64,000 bases of DNA from Leptolinea sp964420995 (lineage in GTDB: Bacteria > Chloroflexota > Anaerolineae > Anaerolineales > Anaerolineaceae). Positions 26,442-35,957 of this stretch are shown one piece after another; position 1 is the first letter of the stretch; every line of letters starts with the position of its first letter. A program made the position numbers and the translations under genes. A model generated the notes under the pieces. That model searched no databases, had not been told where the DNA came from, and worked only from the letters and a program-made list of their open reading frames with translations. The stretch is from NCBI GenBank assembly GCA_964420995.1, contig CAYQUX010000003.1, positions 62,001-126,000 on the forward strand, in the 5' to 3' direction.

Positions 26442-28685
26442 ATGTCTGGTAAAGAAATTAAAAACCTCGCCATTATCGGCGTTGGGATCAGCAGTGCCAG
26501 ATTCTCCGGTTTGGACCAATTCGGCTATGAAATCTATCGGGGTGTTCCATTTTCCGGAAGCATCAGACAAAAGACCCTGAATGAGATCGGTAAAGCTGCC
26601 CTCGATCAGGTGTCTGAGAAACTGGGCGCTGATCTATTGTCCGCCGCGGTTATTTTGATGAATGAAAATCTGGTTGACCTTCTTCAGATCGAATTAACCG
26701 GCAGGAGAGCCATACTCGCGGATGGCTGCCTGACAGCTGTTTTCAAGAAAGCATCAGAATTTCTCGATGGCCAAGCAGAGATCGTTCTTATTGCCGATCT
26801 GGTTCCCTTTCAGGAAACGATAACGCTTGCAGCCCTTTGCCGCCCTGAATTCGCCGAAAGCAAAGGATTTTCCAGCCTGGGAATTATTACAGAAAACACA
26901 GAAAGTCCACTTTCTGCGGAAGTATTGCTTGTTGAGGGTGACCTTTCCTCGTTTATCCAGACCACAGCAGCGTCTGAAATGTCCGCGACCTTCAACAACA
27001 GGCAGAAAGCCTCCTGTGCTCTTTCAACCTCAGAGCCGGGACTTATGTCAATCGTCAAGCTTGTCTGGTGTCTGTCCAACCGGGTAATTCCGGCAATGCC
27101 CGAATGGGATCAGTATGAATTACCGCGTGGGTGGGAAAACCTACCGTTCTATATCCCAACGGAATCACGCACCTGGTTTATCCCAGAAGATCAGATGGAG
27201 CGAGTCGGTTCAGTTGCGTTTTCAAACAACCCGGGAAATTATTCTTACCTTTACATCAGAAAGAGATCTGAAACCAACACTCCTCAATTACATCCTTCCC
27301 AGCTGGAAGAACTGTGTCTTTTTCCTTTCGCCTTCATAACCATTGAGGACCTCGCCGCTCAACTGGCAGTATTCAAAAAAACGGATTTTTCTCAGGTGAA
27401 TTTTCGCCAGGCAGCCCGGTTCCAGTATCGCCGCTGGCAGAAAAGGCAGCCCGCTTCATGGACTGTATGTCTTCTTGGGCGAAATCCTGATGAACTACGT
27501 CAGGAGATCGACTACGCGATAACCGGCATCCCGGAAGCCATGGAACGTTCCGCTGATTGGCGCACACCTCTGGGTAGTACATTCACCCCCAATCCACTGG
27601 GAAAATCGGGTTCAATCGCTTTCGTGTACCCTGGCGCGTTTAATTCCTACCCCGGCGTGGGGCGCGACCTGTTTTATCTATTCCCGTCATTGTATGACCG
27701 TCTTTCCATCATAAGCCGGAACATTGGGAGCCTGCTGAATGAACATCAACTCTATCCTCGGAGCCTTACCACGATCTCTCCGGAGAAACTTGAGACGCTT
27801 GAAAAAGAACTGACCGCTGATCCCCTTGCCATGTTGATCTCAGGCACCTGCCTGTCTGCCGTGTATACATTTCTGCTCCGCGAGACGTTTGATATCCATC
27901 CTGCCGCTTCCTTTGGTTACAGTCTTGGTGAGATCAGCATGATGTTTTCCAGCGGCGTTTGGACCAGGGCGGATGACACCAGCGCAGCCCTGAGAGAATC
28001 GCCCCTCTTTCATTCGCGGATGGCCGGTGAGCAAAATGCTGTTCGAGAGTTCTGGAGCAGAACAGTAGGACTTCCGGATGGCGAAGCCGGGGAAATCTGG
28101 GCTAATTATGTCCTTATGGCGACGTATGAGAAAGTCAAAGAAGCCATCCAGGCATCAGACCGCGTTTATATCACCCATATCAATACTCCCCGCCAGGTGG
28201 TTATTGGCGGATATCCGTCTGATTGTCGCGCTGTAATCTCCCGGCTGAAATGCCTTTCTCTTGAAGCACCTTTCAACTACGCGCTGCACTGCGAGCCGAT
28301 GCAATCAGAATATGAAGCTCTGCGAGTACTTCACAGTTGGAATGTGCAAAATGACCCGGGGATGACACTATTTTCTGCTGCGACCAATCAACCCATGCCC
28401 ATTAATCAGAACGATATATCTCGACAAATTGCCTATGGGTTGTGCCATCTGTTGGATTTCCCCTGTCTTATAAAAACTGTATATGACAAGGGCGCGCGAA
28501 TTTTCATAGAACTTGGCGCCGGAAGCAACTGTTCACGCTGGGTGGATGAGTCATTGTCCGGTTTGCCCCATGCTGCTTTTTCAATAAACCGCAAAGGAAT
28601 AGATGATCATTCTGCCATTTTGCAGCTTGTGGCAAAACTGATCTGCCATAATGTTCCCGTTAATTTGTCAACAATTTATGGATAA
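26442..28685 (+). CDS. PfaB-like protein: degenerate ketosynthase plus acyltransferase
   Basis: 747 residues from ATG 26442, giving the ketosynthase-like start IKNLAIIGVGISSARF; a TTG at 26406 would overlap the previous gene. The N-terminal half resembles a ketosynthase fold but shows no Cys active-site motif (ADGCLTAVFKKASEF in place of DAACASS). The C-terminal half (about 385-700) is an acyltransferase with SFGYSLGEISMMF (Ser494) and INTPRQVVIGG. This is the PfaB plan, whose AT helps decide the final product in omega-3 synthases. The N-half might serve as a chain-length partner. Confidence 0.85.
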   Translation: MSGKEIKNLAIIGVGISSARFSGLDQFGYEIYRGVPFSGSIRQKTLNEIGKAALDQVSEKLGADLLSAAVILMNENLVDLLQIELTGRRAILADGCLTAVFKKASEFLDGQAEIVLIADLVPFQETITLAALCRPEFAESKGFSSLGIITENTESPLSAEVLLVEGDLSSFIQTTAASEMSATFNNRQKASCALSTSEPGLMSIVKLVWCLSNRVIPAMPEWDQYELPRGWENLPFYIPTESRTWFIPEDQMERVGSVAFSNNPGNYSYLYIRKRSETNTPQLHPSQLEELCLFPFAFITIEDLAAQLAVFKKTDFSQVNFRQAARFQYRRWQKRQPASWTVCLLGRNPDELRQEIDYAITGIPEAMERSADWRTPLGSTFTPNPLGKSGSIAFVYPGAFNSYPGVGRDLFYLFPSLYDRLSIISRNIGSLLNEHQLYPRSLTTISPEKLETLEKELTADPLAMLISGTCLSAVYTFLLRETFDIHPAASFGYSLGEISMMFSSGVWTRADDTSAALRESPLFHSRMAGEQNAVREFWSRTVGLPDGEAGEIWANYVLMATYEKVKEAIQASDRVYITHINTPRQVVIGGYPSDCRAVISRLKCLSLEAPFNYALHCEPMQSEYEALRVLHSWNVQNDPGMTLFSAATNQPMPINQNDISRQIAYGLCHLLDFPCLIKTVYDKGARIFIELGAGSNCSRWVDESLSGLPHAAFSINRKGIDDHSAILQLVAKLICHNVPVNLSTIYG

Positions 28686-28690
28686 ATAGA

Positions 28691-29962
28691 ATGCCAACTC
28701 TTTCAGCTCAAACGATCATTGAACGGTACAGCCATCTGCTTTCTGAACATGCCGATCAACTCACCGCGATCCAGCATAACTTGATGGACGCTCGCCGGCA
28801 AGAATTGAATCTCCTCCGTGAGGCAATTGCGGCGAACATCAGGCTTTCTGATTCAACACAGGAATTCGACAAACGAGCGTTGTACGACCATGCCTGGCTG
28901 AAGGAATTTGCACTTGGAGATATCACGCGCTGTCTCGGCCCGGAATTTCACATTTATACCGGGCGGAAAAGTCCAAGAATACCAAATGGTGATCTGCTGC
29001 TCATGTCCCGCATTGTCGATATCCACGGCGTAAGGGGCGATTTCGAGAACCGCGCAAAAATAACAACTGAATTTGATGTTCCCCTGGACACATGGTTCTT
29101 TGTCTCACAGCGCAATGGAGCAATCCCCCTATCCATGCTAATGGAAATTGCCTTGCAACCCTGCGGCGTTTTATCAGCCTGGATGCATACCCAGCTCAAA
29201 TTCCCAGCCATTGATTTTTCTTTCCGCAATCTGGATGGATCCATCCAAATTTTGGAACACATGAATTTTCGCGGAAAGACAATCACCTGTCAATCTGTAC
29301 TTGAGAAAACCATTTTCAGCGGTTCCACAATCATTCAACACTTTTCCTTTGAGCTTTCATGTGACGGCAGGGCTTTTCTCAACGGCCTGACAACCTTCGG
29401 ATATTTTCCTGTAGAGATGATGGTCAGTCAGATTGGATTGGACTCAGGCATGAAGACCGAACCCTGGGGCAATTTGCCACAAAACGTGAGAGTTCTTACC
29501 AACCCGGTTGTATCTCCATCTTTAAGAAAAGATGAAAAGCTGCGATTAATCGACACTATTCGGAGTGTCAAACAAACCCGGGAAAAACCTTTCGGTTATA
29601 TTTTGGCCGAAAGGAAAAATGAAGCGTCAGATTGGTATTACAACAATCATTTTCTGGATGATCCGGTAATGCCCGGTTCGCTGGGTATTGAAATGATTGT
29701 TCAGGCTGTACTGAGTGCCCTTCCGACTATTTTGCCTGAATCGGTTGAATATGAACACGCATTTGAACAGGGACTGCAATGGAAATATCGTGGGCAGGTA
29801 TTGCCGCATAACGCGAACGTGCTGGTCGATGTCACAGTTGTAGATAACGTGATTCATCCAGATTTTGTTTCCTTTGTCACCAATGCCAATCTCTGGGCTG
29901 ACAACCTTCGCATTTATGAAATCACTGGCCTGACATTTACATTACACAGGAAGGGAATGTGA
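28691..29962 (+). CDS. Twin FabA-type dehydratase, PfaC C-terminal half without KS-CLF
   Basis: 423 residues. The first hotdog module (about 95-255) has LLMSRIVDIHGVRGDFENRA, SMLMEIALQPCGVLSAWMHT and FSFRNLDG, as in PfaC DH1. The second (about 295-420) has NNHFLDDPVMPGSLGIEMIVQ, with His320 and the FabA-type active-site stretch, as in PfaC DH2. PfaC normally begins with KS and chain-length-factor domains; these are absent here and the first 60 residues are only helical (LSEHADQLTAIQHNLMDARR). Likely dehydrates or isomerises acyl chains on the ACPs. It begins five bases after the PfaB-like gene. Confidence 0.88.
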   Translation: MPTLSAQTIIERYSHLLSEHADQLTAIQHNLMDARRQELNLLREAIAANIRLSDSTQEFDKRALYDHAWLKEFALGDITRCLGPEFHIYTGRKSPRIPNGDLLLMSRIVDIHGVRGDFENRAKITTEFDVPLDTWFFVSQRNGAIPLSMLMEIALQPCGVLSAWMHTQLKFPAIDFSFRNLDGSIQILEHMNFRGKTITCQSVLEKTIFSGSTIIQHFSFELSCDGRAFLNGLTTFGYFPVEMMVSQIGLDSGMKTEPWGNLPQNVRVLTNPVVSPSLRKDEKLRLIDTIRSVKQTREKPFGYILAERKNEASDWYYNNHFLDDPVMPGSLGIEMIVQAVLSALPTILPESVEYEHAFEQGLQWKYRGQVLPHNANVLVDVTVVDNVIHPDFVSFVTNANLWADNLRIYEITGLTFTLHRKGM

Positions 29963-29963
29963 A

Positions 29964-31529
29964 ATGACTATTACACGGGTATCCAGAAACCGAATAGATG
30001 ATCCCCAGCATATAAAAACATTGATGGAAACGACTTCCGCATTTTCGGTTTCAGAAGAAAATGCATCGATAAAAATCCAAAAATATGAGGGGACGAATGG
30101 GCCGGGAAATGGTGAAGCATACCTGCCTGCCATTGCTCCCACACTATTTGGCGATGAATCATTTTGCCAGACATACGGGACAAAATACGCGTTCTATGCC
30201 GGCGCGATGGCCAATGCCATTGCCTCCATAGACATGATTATTGCGCTCGGCCGCGCCGGCATGATGGGCTCCTTCGGCGCTGCCGGGCTTGTTCGGGGAA
30301 AACTCGAAGCGGCGGTCGATGCCATACAGCAGGCTTTGCCGGATGGTCCATACGCGTTCAATTTGATCAACAGCCCTTATGAAGAAGCCCTGGAAAGAAA
30401 CGCCGTTGAAGTCTACCTGGCTAAAAATATCCGCGTGATCGAAGCCTCCGCCTATCTCGATATCACACCCAGCCTGGCCTGGTACCGAATATCAGGTTTG
30501 AGCAAGGATGCCAAAGGCGGAGTGATCATTGGTAATCATGTCATTGCCAAAATTTCCCGGCGTGAAGTGGCAACAAAATTCATGCAACCTGTATCAGAAA
30601 AGATTCTGTCGCTGCTTTTGGCAGACAATCGAATCTCCACCGCACAGGCTGAAATGGCCCGTCTGGTACCGATGGCGGATGACGTTACCGTCGAAGGCGA
30701 CTCTGGCGGCCATACGGATAATCGTCCGCTGGTTTGTCTGCTCCCAGCCATGCTCGCGCTGCGTGATGAGATTCAGGCGAAATATCACTATGCTCAACCG
30801 GTTCGGGTGGGTGCGGCTGGCGGGATCAGCACGCCCTTATCCGTTTTGGGAGCATTTATGATGGGTGCCGCATATGTGGTAACCGGTTCCATCAATCAGG
30901 CCTGCGTGGAATCCGGCGCGTCACAACACACCAGGAATATCTTGTCTCAAACCGGTATGGCTGATGTTGCCATGGCGCCGGCGGCGGATATGTTTGAAAT
31001 GGGTGTAAAAGTGCAGGTACTTAAACGTGGCACCATGTTTTATATCCGCGCTTCAAAACTTTATGAGACATATTCCATGTATGATTCCATCGAAGCCATT
31101 CCACCTGAAGAACGTGAAAAGCTTGAAACCCAGATCTTTCAACGGGATATGAATTCCATCTGGCAGGACACAGTCAAATTCTTTAAGGAACGGGATCCGC
31201 GGCAGATTGAGCAGGCGGAAAAGAATCCAAAGAAGAAGATGGCCCTCATCTTCCGCTGGTACCTGGGATTATCTTCACGATGGTCAAACACGGGCGAACC
31301 AGGCCGTGAAATGGACTATCAAATCTGGTGCGGACCTTCAATGGGCAGTTTCAACGATTGGGCGCATTCAACATACCTGGCTCAACCGGAAAACCGGCGA
31401 GTGGTTGATGTGACGGCTCATCTTTTTTCCGGCGCGGCCTGGCAGTACAGATTGCAGCAGCTCAAACTACTGGGATTTGAGCTTCCCATAGAATTCCAAA
31501 ATTATCGTCCAACATCCCCGCTGGTTTAA
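29964..31529 (+). CDS. PfaD-type FMN enoyl reductase
   Basis: 521 residues, nitronate-monooxygenase/2-nitropropane-dioxygenase fold TIM barrel. PfaD motifs include YAFYAGAMANAIASIDMI, GRAGMMGSFGAAGL, PYAFNLINSPYEEALE, ADDVTVEGDSGGHTDNRPL (conserved His-Asp), VRVGAAGGISTPLSVLGAFM and GASQHTRNIL. PfaD reduces the 2,3 double bond of the growing acyl chain in trans. The start is one base after the dehydratase stop. It completes the reductive cycle (KR, DH, ER) of this locus. Confidence 0.93.
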   Translation: MTITRVSRNRIDDPQHIKTLMETTSAFSVSEENASIKIQKYEGTNGPGNGEAYLPAIAPTLFGDESFCQTYGTKYAFYAGAMANAIASIDMIIALGRAGMMGSFGAAGLVRGKLEAAVDAIQQALPDGPYAFNLINSPYEEALERNAVEVYLAKNIRVIEASAYLDITPSLAWYRISGLSKDAKGGVIIGNHVIAKISRREVATKFMQPVSEKILSLLLADNRISTAQAEMARLVPMADDVTVEGDSGGHTDNRPLVCLLPAMLALRDEIQAKYHYAQPVRVGAAGGISTPLSVLGAFMMGAAYVVTGSINQACVESGASQHTRNILSQTGMADVAMAPAADMFEMGVKVQVLKRGTMFYIRASKLYETYSMYDSIEAIPPEEREKLETQIFQRDMNSIWQDTVKFFKERDPRQIEQAEKNPKKKMALIFRWYLGLSSRWSNTGEPGREMDYQIWCGPSMGSFNDWAHSTYLAQPENRRVVDVTAHLFSGAAWQYRLQQLKLLGFELPIEFQNYRPTSPLV

Positions 31530-31531
31530 AA

Positions 31532-32236
31532 ATGATTACTGACAGACTGTTCGCGTCTTATCCAGTAAAAACCACCTTGTCAGATGATATGGATATCTGG
31601 TACGTCAATATGGATTCACTGGATCCCAACAACTATCTGCACTGCCTTTCCAGGCAGGAAAGAGCACGAACTGAAAGGGTCCTCAATGAAGAAAAAAGAC
31701 GCCATCTAATCATCAGTCGGGGAATCTTGCGAACGGTTCTGGGTAGTAATTTAAACATCGAACCGGCTGATCTGAATATGGAAATCCAAACGAACGGCAA
31801 ACCGGGGTTGTGCGATAAGGCGTTGTATTTCAATGTGTCGCATTCCAAAGAATTACTGGTAATTGCAATCAGTAAAGATTCAGAGTTGGGTGTTGATGTG
31901 GAATGGATTGATGAGGGGATCGATCCGCGCCAATCCGCGTCTATCGCTTTTTCCAGAGAAGAAAATGTATATCTGGAAAGGTGCGGCTATTCTGTCACTA
32001 AATTTTTTGACCTCTGGTCAATGAAAGAAGCCGTTTTGAAAGCAGCCGGTTGGGGATTTTCATATCCATCCAACAGGTTCAGTGTTATTTCATCAAAGGA
32101 TCAATCCATCCAGTCGTCAATAATGGGTGATGTCACAAACGGATCTCCCTGCATGCTCTACCCATTTGATCTTTTCCCCGGCTTTTCGGGCGCGATAGCA
32201 GAAATACCGCAGATTACCAACCCTGCGAGGAATTGA
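31532..32236 (+). CDS. Sfp-type 4'-phosphopantetheinyl transferase
   Basis: 234 residues. Signature motifs LGVDVEWIDEG and FFDLWSMKEAVLKAAGWGF carry the Mg-binding Asp/Glu and the W-x-x-KEA. GKPGLCDKALYFNVSHSKEL is the conserved middle motif. It charges apo-ACP serines with phosphopantetheine from CoA, so it should activate the three ACPs here. It plays the PfaE role and lies two bases after pfaD. Confidence 0.92.
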   Translation: MITDRLFASYPVKTTLSDDMDIWYVNMDSLDPNNYLHCLSRQERARTERVLNEEKRRHLIISRGILRTVLGSNLNIEPADLNMEIQTNGKPGLCDKALYFNVSHSKELLVIAISKDSELGVDVEWIDEGIDPRQSASIAFSREENVYLERCGYSVTKFFDLWSMKEAVLKAAGWGFSYPSNRFSVISSKDQSIQSSIMGDVTNGSPCMLYPFDLFPGFSGAIAEIPQITNPARN

Positions 32237-32262
32237 TAGCCTTCATATATCAAAATTCATAC

Positions 32263-32280
32263 CTGGCAGAATTTTGCCAG
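32263..32280 (+). promoter_or_regulatory. Small hairpin between PPTase and carboxylase genes
   Basis: CTGGCA and TGCCAG flank GAATTT, 14 bases before the next start. No T run follows, so it is more likely an mRNA processing or stabilising element than a terminator. Confidence 0.4.
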
Positions 32281-32294
32281 TATTGAGGATTGTC

Positions 32295-33842
32295 ATGACT
32301 AAACCATCCATTGAAAAATTCGAAGATCTACGTTCCAAAGCCCGCCAGGGTGGTGGAACATCACAGATAGAAAAGCAGCACGCCAAAGGAAAATTGACAG
32401 CCCGTGAGCGTATTGAAAAATTACTGGATCCCGGGACTTTCGTCGAGACCGGGCTTTTCGTTACGCATAGAGCGGTAGGACTGGGAATGGAAGCGTCACA
32501 CCCGGCAACAGATGGGGTTGTCACCGGTTGGGGCAAAATCGATGGCCGGCTGGTGTATGTATTCGCCCAGGACTTCACCATTCTGGGAGGTTCTCTGGGA
32601 AAGGCTCACGGTGAAAAGATCGTCCGCCTGATGGATCTAGCTTATCAAAATGGGGCTCCCATCATCGGGCTTAACGATTCGGGTGGAGCGCGCATTCAGG
32701 AAGGTGTTGATTCTCTGGCTTCCTATGGAGAGATCTTTTACAGAAACACACGGGCGTCCGGCGTAATACCACAGATAACCGCGGTTTTGGGTCCCTGTGC
32801 CGGCGGAGCAGTCTACTCTCCGGGGATAAACGATTTTATCTTTATGACAGACCAGAACGCGTACATGTTTATCACCGGTCCGGAAGTGATCAAGGCGGTG
32901 ACCCATGAGGATGTCGATTTTGACTCACTGGGCGGTTCAGGTGTACATACGGAAAAAAGCGGTGTGGCACATTTCACCGCGCCGGATGAAGAATCGGTTT
33001 TTCAGCAAATCCGCTGGCTCCTTTCCTTTTTACCGTCCAACAATATGACACCACCACCGGCCATCCAATCAGCAGGTGATCCCACCCGTCTGGTCCCGGA
33101 GTTGGAAAGCCTTGTACCCGATGAATCACAGCAGCCCTATGACATAAAAGCAGTGATTGAACTATTGGCTGACAGTGGTGAGTTCCTTGAAGTTCAACCC
33201 GATTACGCCCAGAACATTGTCATCGGTTTTGCCCGCCTTGATGGCCATACGGTTGGGTTTATTGCCAACCAGCCTGGTTACCTGGCCGGAGTTCTGGATA
33301 TCAATGCGTCTGATAAAGGCGCCCGTTTTATTCGTTTCTGTGATTCTTTCCATATTCCCCTGGTCACACTGGTGGACACCCCGGGGTTTTTACCGGGCAG
33401 TGAGCAGGAGCACGATGGCATCATCCGCCACGGCGCGAAGATGATCTATGCCTATTCTGAAGCAACTGTTCCAAAAGTATCCATAATCCTTCGCAAAGCA
33501 TATGGCGGTGCCTATATCGTCATGTCGTCCAAACATTTGCGCTGCGACTACAACCTTGCCTGGCCTCAGGCAGAGATCGCCGTCATGGGTCCCGAGGGGG
33601 CTGTAAAGATCGTTTTCCGCAAAGAGATCAATGCGGCTGAAGATCCAACTTCTGCGACCGCGGAACGTACCCGCCAGTACCGTGATGAATTTGCGAATCC
33701 ATACCTCGCCGCGTCTCGCGGGTATATCGATGATGTGATTAATCCGGCTGAAAGCCGTCTACGGCTGATACAGGCTCTTGAAAGTCTGCAGGAAAAACGC
33801 CATGATACCCCCCACCGAAAACACGGGAATATTCCGCTTTAG
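32295..33842 (+). CDS. Acyl-CoA carboxylase beta (carboxyltransferase) subunit
   Basis: 515 residues from an ATG preceded by GAGGA; an ATG at 32274 lies in the hairpin. Biotin-dependent carboxyltransferase of the AccD5/PccB group: GQGG after the start, LNDSGGARIQEGVDSLASYG, GPCAGGAVYSPGINDF, VDTPGFLPGSEQEHDG, LRKAYGGAYIVMSSKHL. The residue known in Streptomyces to steer acetyl- versus propionyl-CoA use is Ile here (Ile408), as in the acetyl-CoA-accepting enzymes. It could therefore make malonyl-CoA for the synthase upstream. Confidence 0.92.
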   Translation: MTKPSIEKFEDLRSKARQGGGTSQIEKQHAKGKLTARERIEKLLDPGTFVETGLFVTHRAVGLGMEASHPATDGVVTGWGKIDGRLVYVFAQDFTILGGSLGKAHGEKIVRLMDLAYQNGAPIIGLNDSGGARIQEGVDSLASYGEIFYRNTRASGVIPQITAVLGPCAGGAVYSPGINDFIFMTDQNAYMFITGPEVIKAVTHEDVDFDSLGGSGVHTEKSGVAHFTAPDEESVFQQIRWLLSFLPSNNMTPPPAIQSAGDPTRLVPELESLVPDESQQPYDIKAVIELLADSGEFLEVQPDYAQNIVIGFARLDGHTVGFIANQPGYLAGVLDINASDKGARFIRFCDSFHIPLVTLVDTPGFLPGSEQEHDGIIRHGAKMIYAYSEATVPKVSIILRKAYGGAYIVMSSKHLRCDYNLAWPQAEIAVMGPEGAVKIVFRKEINAAEDPTSATAERTRQYRDEFANPYLAASRGYIDDVINPAESRLRLIQALESLQEKRHDTPHRKHGNIPL

Positions 33843-33853
33843 AAGGTAATACT

Positions 33854-35332
33854 ATGAGAGTACTGGTCGCCAATCGTGGTGAAATTGCCGTACGTATTTT
33901 GCGCAGTTGTCGCGAACTCGGATTTGAGAGTATCGCCGTATATTCAGAAGCCGATCATGAAGCTTTCCACACCCGCTATGCCGACGAATCTGTTTATCTG
34001 GGGCCGACCAGCGCCTCAGAAAGCTATCTGAATAGTGATAAAGTCCTTAAAGCTGCTATTGAATCAGAAGCGGAAGCCATCCACCCCGGATATGGTTTCC
34101 TTTCTGAAAATGCAGCCTTTGCCCAGGCAGTTGAAGACGCGGGTTTGATCTTTATTGGACCGAGCCCGGAGACAATTTCACTCACCGGTGATAAGCTGGC
34201 TGCGCGCCGTATTGCCCGCGAGGCGGGTTTACCGGTACTACCAGGTCCAGACGAAGCCATTGAGGATGAAATCCCCGCATCGCTGCTTAAAAAAGTCACC
34301 TATCCGGTCTTAATCAAAGCGGTTTCCGGCGGAGGCGGTCGGGGTATCAGGCTGGCACATAACGCCGCTGAACTGGAATTGATGGTACAGGCAGCCCGGC
34401 AGGAGGCGTTGGCATCGTTTGGAGACGATACCGTTTACCTTGAGCCGCTGGTTCAACAGGCTCACCATATTGAAATACAGATCATTGGAGACGGCCACGG
34501 CCGGGTATTATGCCTGGGAGAGCGTGAATGTTCCATTCAAAGGCGCCGGCAGAAATTAATCGAAGAATCCCCCGCACCCAGCCTCAGTCCAACCATGCGC
34601 GAGAAGTTGTATGCGGCTGCCACAGATCTGGGGAAAGCCTTAAACTACCGCAGCCTGGGAACAATCGAATTCCTTTTGGATGAAAAGGGCGCATTTTACT
34701 TCATCGAGGTCAATCCGCGCATTCAGGTTGAACACCCTGTTACAGAAATGGTTACGGGTATCGACCTGGTCAGCGCCCAACTTCGTCTGGCTGAAGGGCA
34801 GCCATTTAAATATTCCCAGGAAGATATCATTGTGAGAGGTTCAGCCATTGAAGCCAGAATCATCGCGGAGGACCCGGACAACGGTTTTATGCCTTCCACC
34901 GGTGAGATCACATTCTTGAAAGAACCTGGCGGCCCTGGTGTACGCATTGATTCCGCTCTCTATACGGGAATGCAAGTTACTCCGGATTATGACTCTTTGA
35001 TCGCTAAAGTAATCGTCTGGGCAGAAGAGCGCCAGACAACAATCCGCCGCTTGAGAAGAGCTTTAACAGAATACCAGATTGGCGGTATCCCTACAGATAT
35101 TGATTTTCTCATCCAGATCATCGATTCAGACTCGTTTATTCAGGGCAGCGCCAACACAACGTATCTGGACACTTTCCAGCCGACTACAGAGAGCGATGAC
35201 ACACTTGACCTGGAAATGGCCCTGGCTGCCGCTCTTCTTGAACACAAAAAGAAATTTCAGAAAACAACCACTACAACATCTGAAGCCGCCAGCTTCTGGA
35301 AATATCAGGCATGGAAAGAGCAGATGCGGTGA
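33854..35332 (+). CDS. accC: Biotin carboxylase subunit of acyl-CoA carboxylase
   Basis: 492 residues. ATP-grasp enzyme that carboxylates biotin on the partner carrier. Seen: VLVANRGEIAVRILRSCREL, HPGYGFLSENAAFA, the glycine-rich ATP loop IKAVSGGGGRGIRLA, LGERECSIQRRRQKLIEESP, YFIEVNPRIQVEHPVTEMVT. The C-terminus stops after the biotin-carboxylase C-terminal domain, with no fused carrier domain. Starts 11 bases after the beta subunit. Confidence 0.95.
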   Translation: MRVLVANRGEIAVRILRSCRELGFESIAVYSEADHEAFHTRYADESVYLGPTSASESYLNSDKVLKAAIESEAEAIHPGYGFLSENAAFAQAVEDAGLIFIGPSPETISLTGDKLAARRIAREAGLPVLPGPDEAIEDEIPASLLKKVTYPVLIKAVSGGGGRGIRLAHNAAELELMVQAARQEALASFGDDTVYLEPLVQQAHHIEIQIIGDGHGRVLCLGERECSIQRRRQKLIEESPAPSLSPTMREKLYAAATDLGKALNYRSLGTIEFLLDEKGAFYFIEVNPRIQVEHPVTEMVTGIDLVSAQLRLAEGQPFKYSQEDIIVRGSAIEARIIAEDPDNGFMPSTGEITFLKEPGGPGVRIDSALYTGMQVTPDYDSLIAKVIVWAEERQTTIRRLRRALTEYQIGGIPTDIDFLIQIIDSDSFIQGSANTTYLDTFQPTTESDDTLDLEMALAAALLEHKKKFQKTTTTTSEAASFWKYQAWKEQMR

Positions 35333-35358
35333 AAGACAATCTGTTGGAGTAAAGACAA

Positions 35359-35859
35359 ATGACCCTATACTACGTTTCAATCGGTTCAAAAGAATATAAA
35401 CTGGAAATTGATAAAGACCAATTGAAGGTCGATGGGAAATCCATCAAAGCGGCCCTTATCGAACTGGGAGAACGCGGATTATTTCTTTTGGAACATGGAT
35501 CGTTAAAACGCGAATTGCATGTTCAATCCCAGGGAAATAATCAATATATTATGAATGCCAACGGGAAATTTGCACTGGCCAAAGTGGAAAAGAGTAACGG
35601 GTTGAGTCGCAGTAAATCCAACAAGTCTGCGGCTGGCGACCTTAAAGCACCAATCTCCGGCCTGGTGGTTTCGGTAAACGTTGAACCAGAAGATCGCGTT
35701 GTAGAAGGCGAAGTGATTGCCGTACTCGAATCAATGAAAATGCAGATGTTGATTAAAGCTCCCATCTCTGGTGTTGTTTCAGACATATGTATCAGACCAG
35801 GCGCACAGCTCTCAAAAGGAGATCTACTCGTCAAGATTTCTCCAGAACCGTCAAAATAA
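35359..35859 (+). CDS. accB: Biotin carboxyl carrier protein
   Basis: 166 residues. A variable N-terminal 85 residues, a Ser/Lys linker, then a biotinyl domain (about 95-166) with VIAVLESMKMQMLIKAPISG, where the Lys in ESMKM carries biotin. Together with the two genes before it, it makes a complete carboxylase. No terminator is evident in the bases directly after it. Confidence 0.9.
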   Translation: MTLYYVSIGSKEYKLEIDKDQLKVDGKSIKAALIELGERGLFLLEHGSLKRELHVQSQGNNQYIMNANGKFALAKVEKSNGLSRSKSNKSAAGDLKAPISGLVVSVNVEPEDRVVEGEVIAVLESMKMQMLIKAPISGVVSDICIRPGAQLSKGDLLVKISPEPSK

Positions 35860-35957
35860 TCTGACATGGACGTCATGGTTCATTATTATTGAACACTCGA
35901 TAAGGTTTGATTTTATAGAATAAAGGGTTTCGTTGTTTTGAGAGTATTTTTGTTACA

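Noticed and set aside
19455..32236. Calling the locus an EPA/DHA synthase
   Set aside because: KS-CLF of PfaC is missing and no product-specific evidence is available, so only a pfa-like label is justified.
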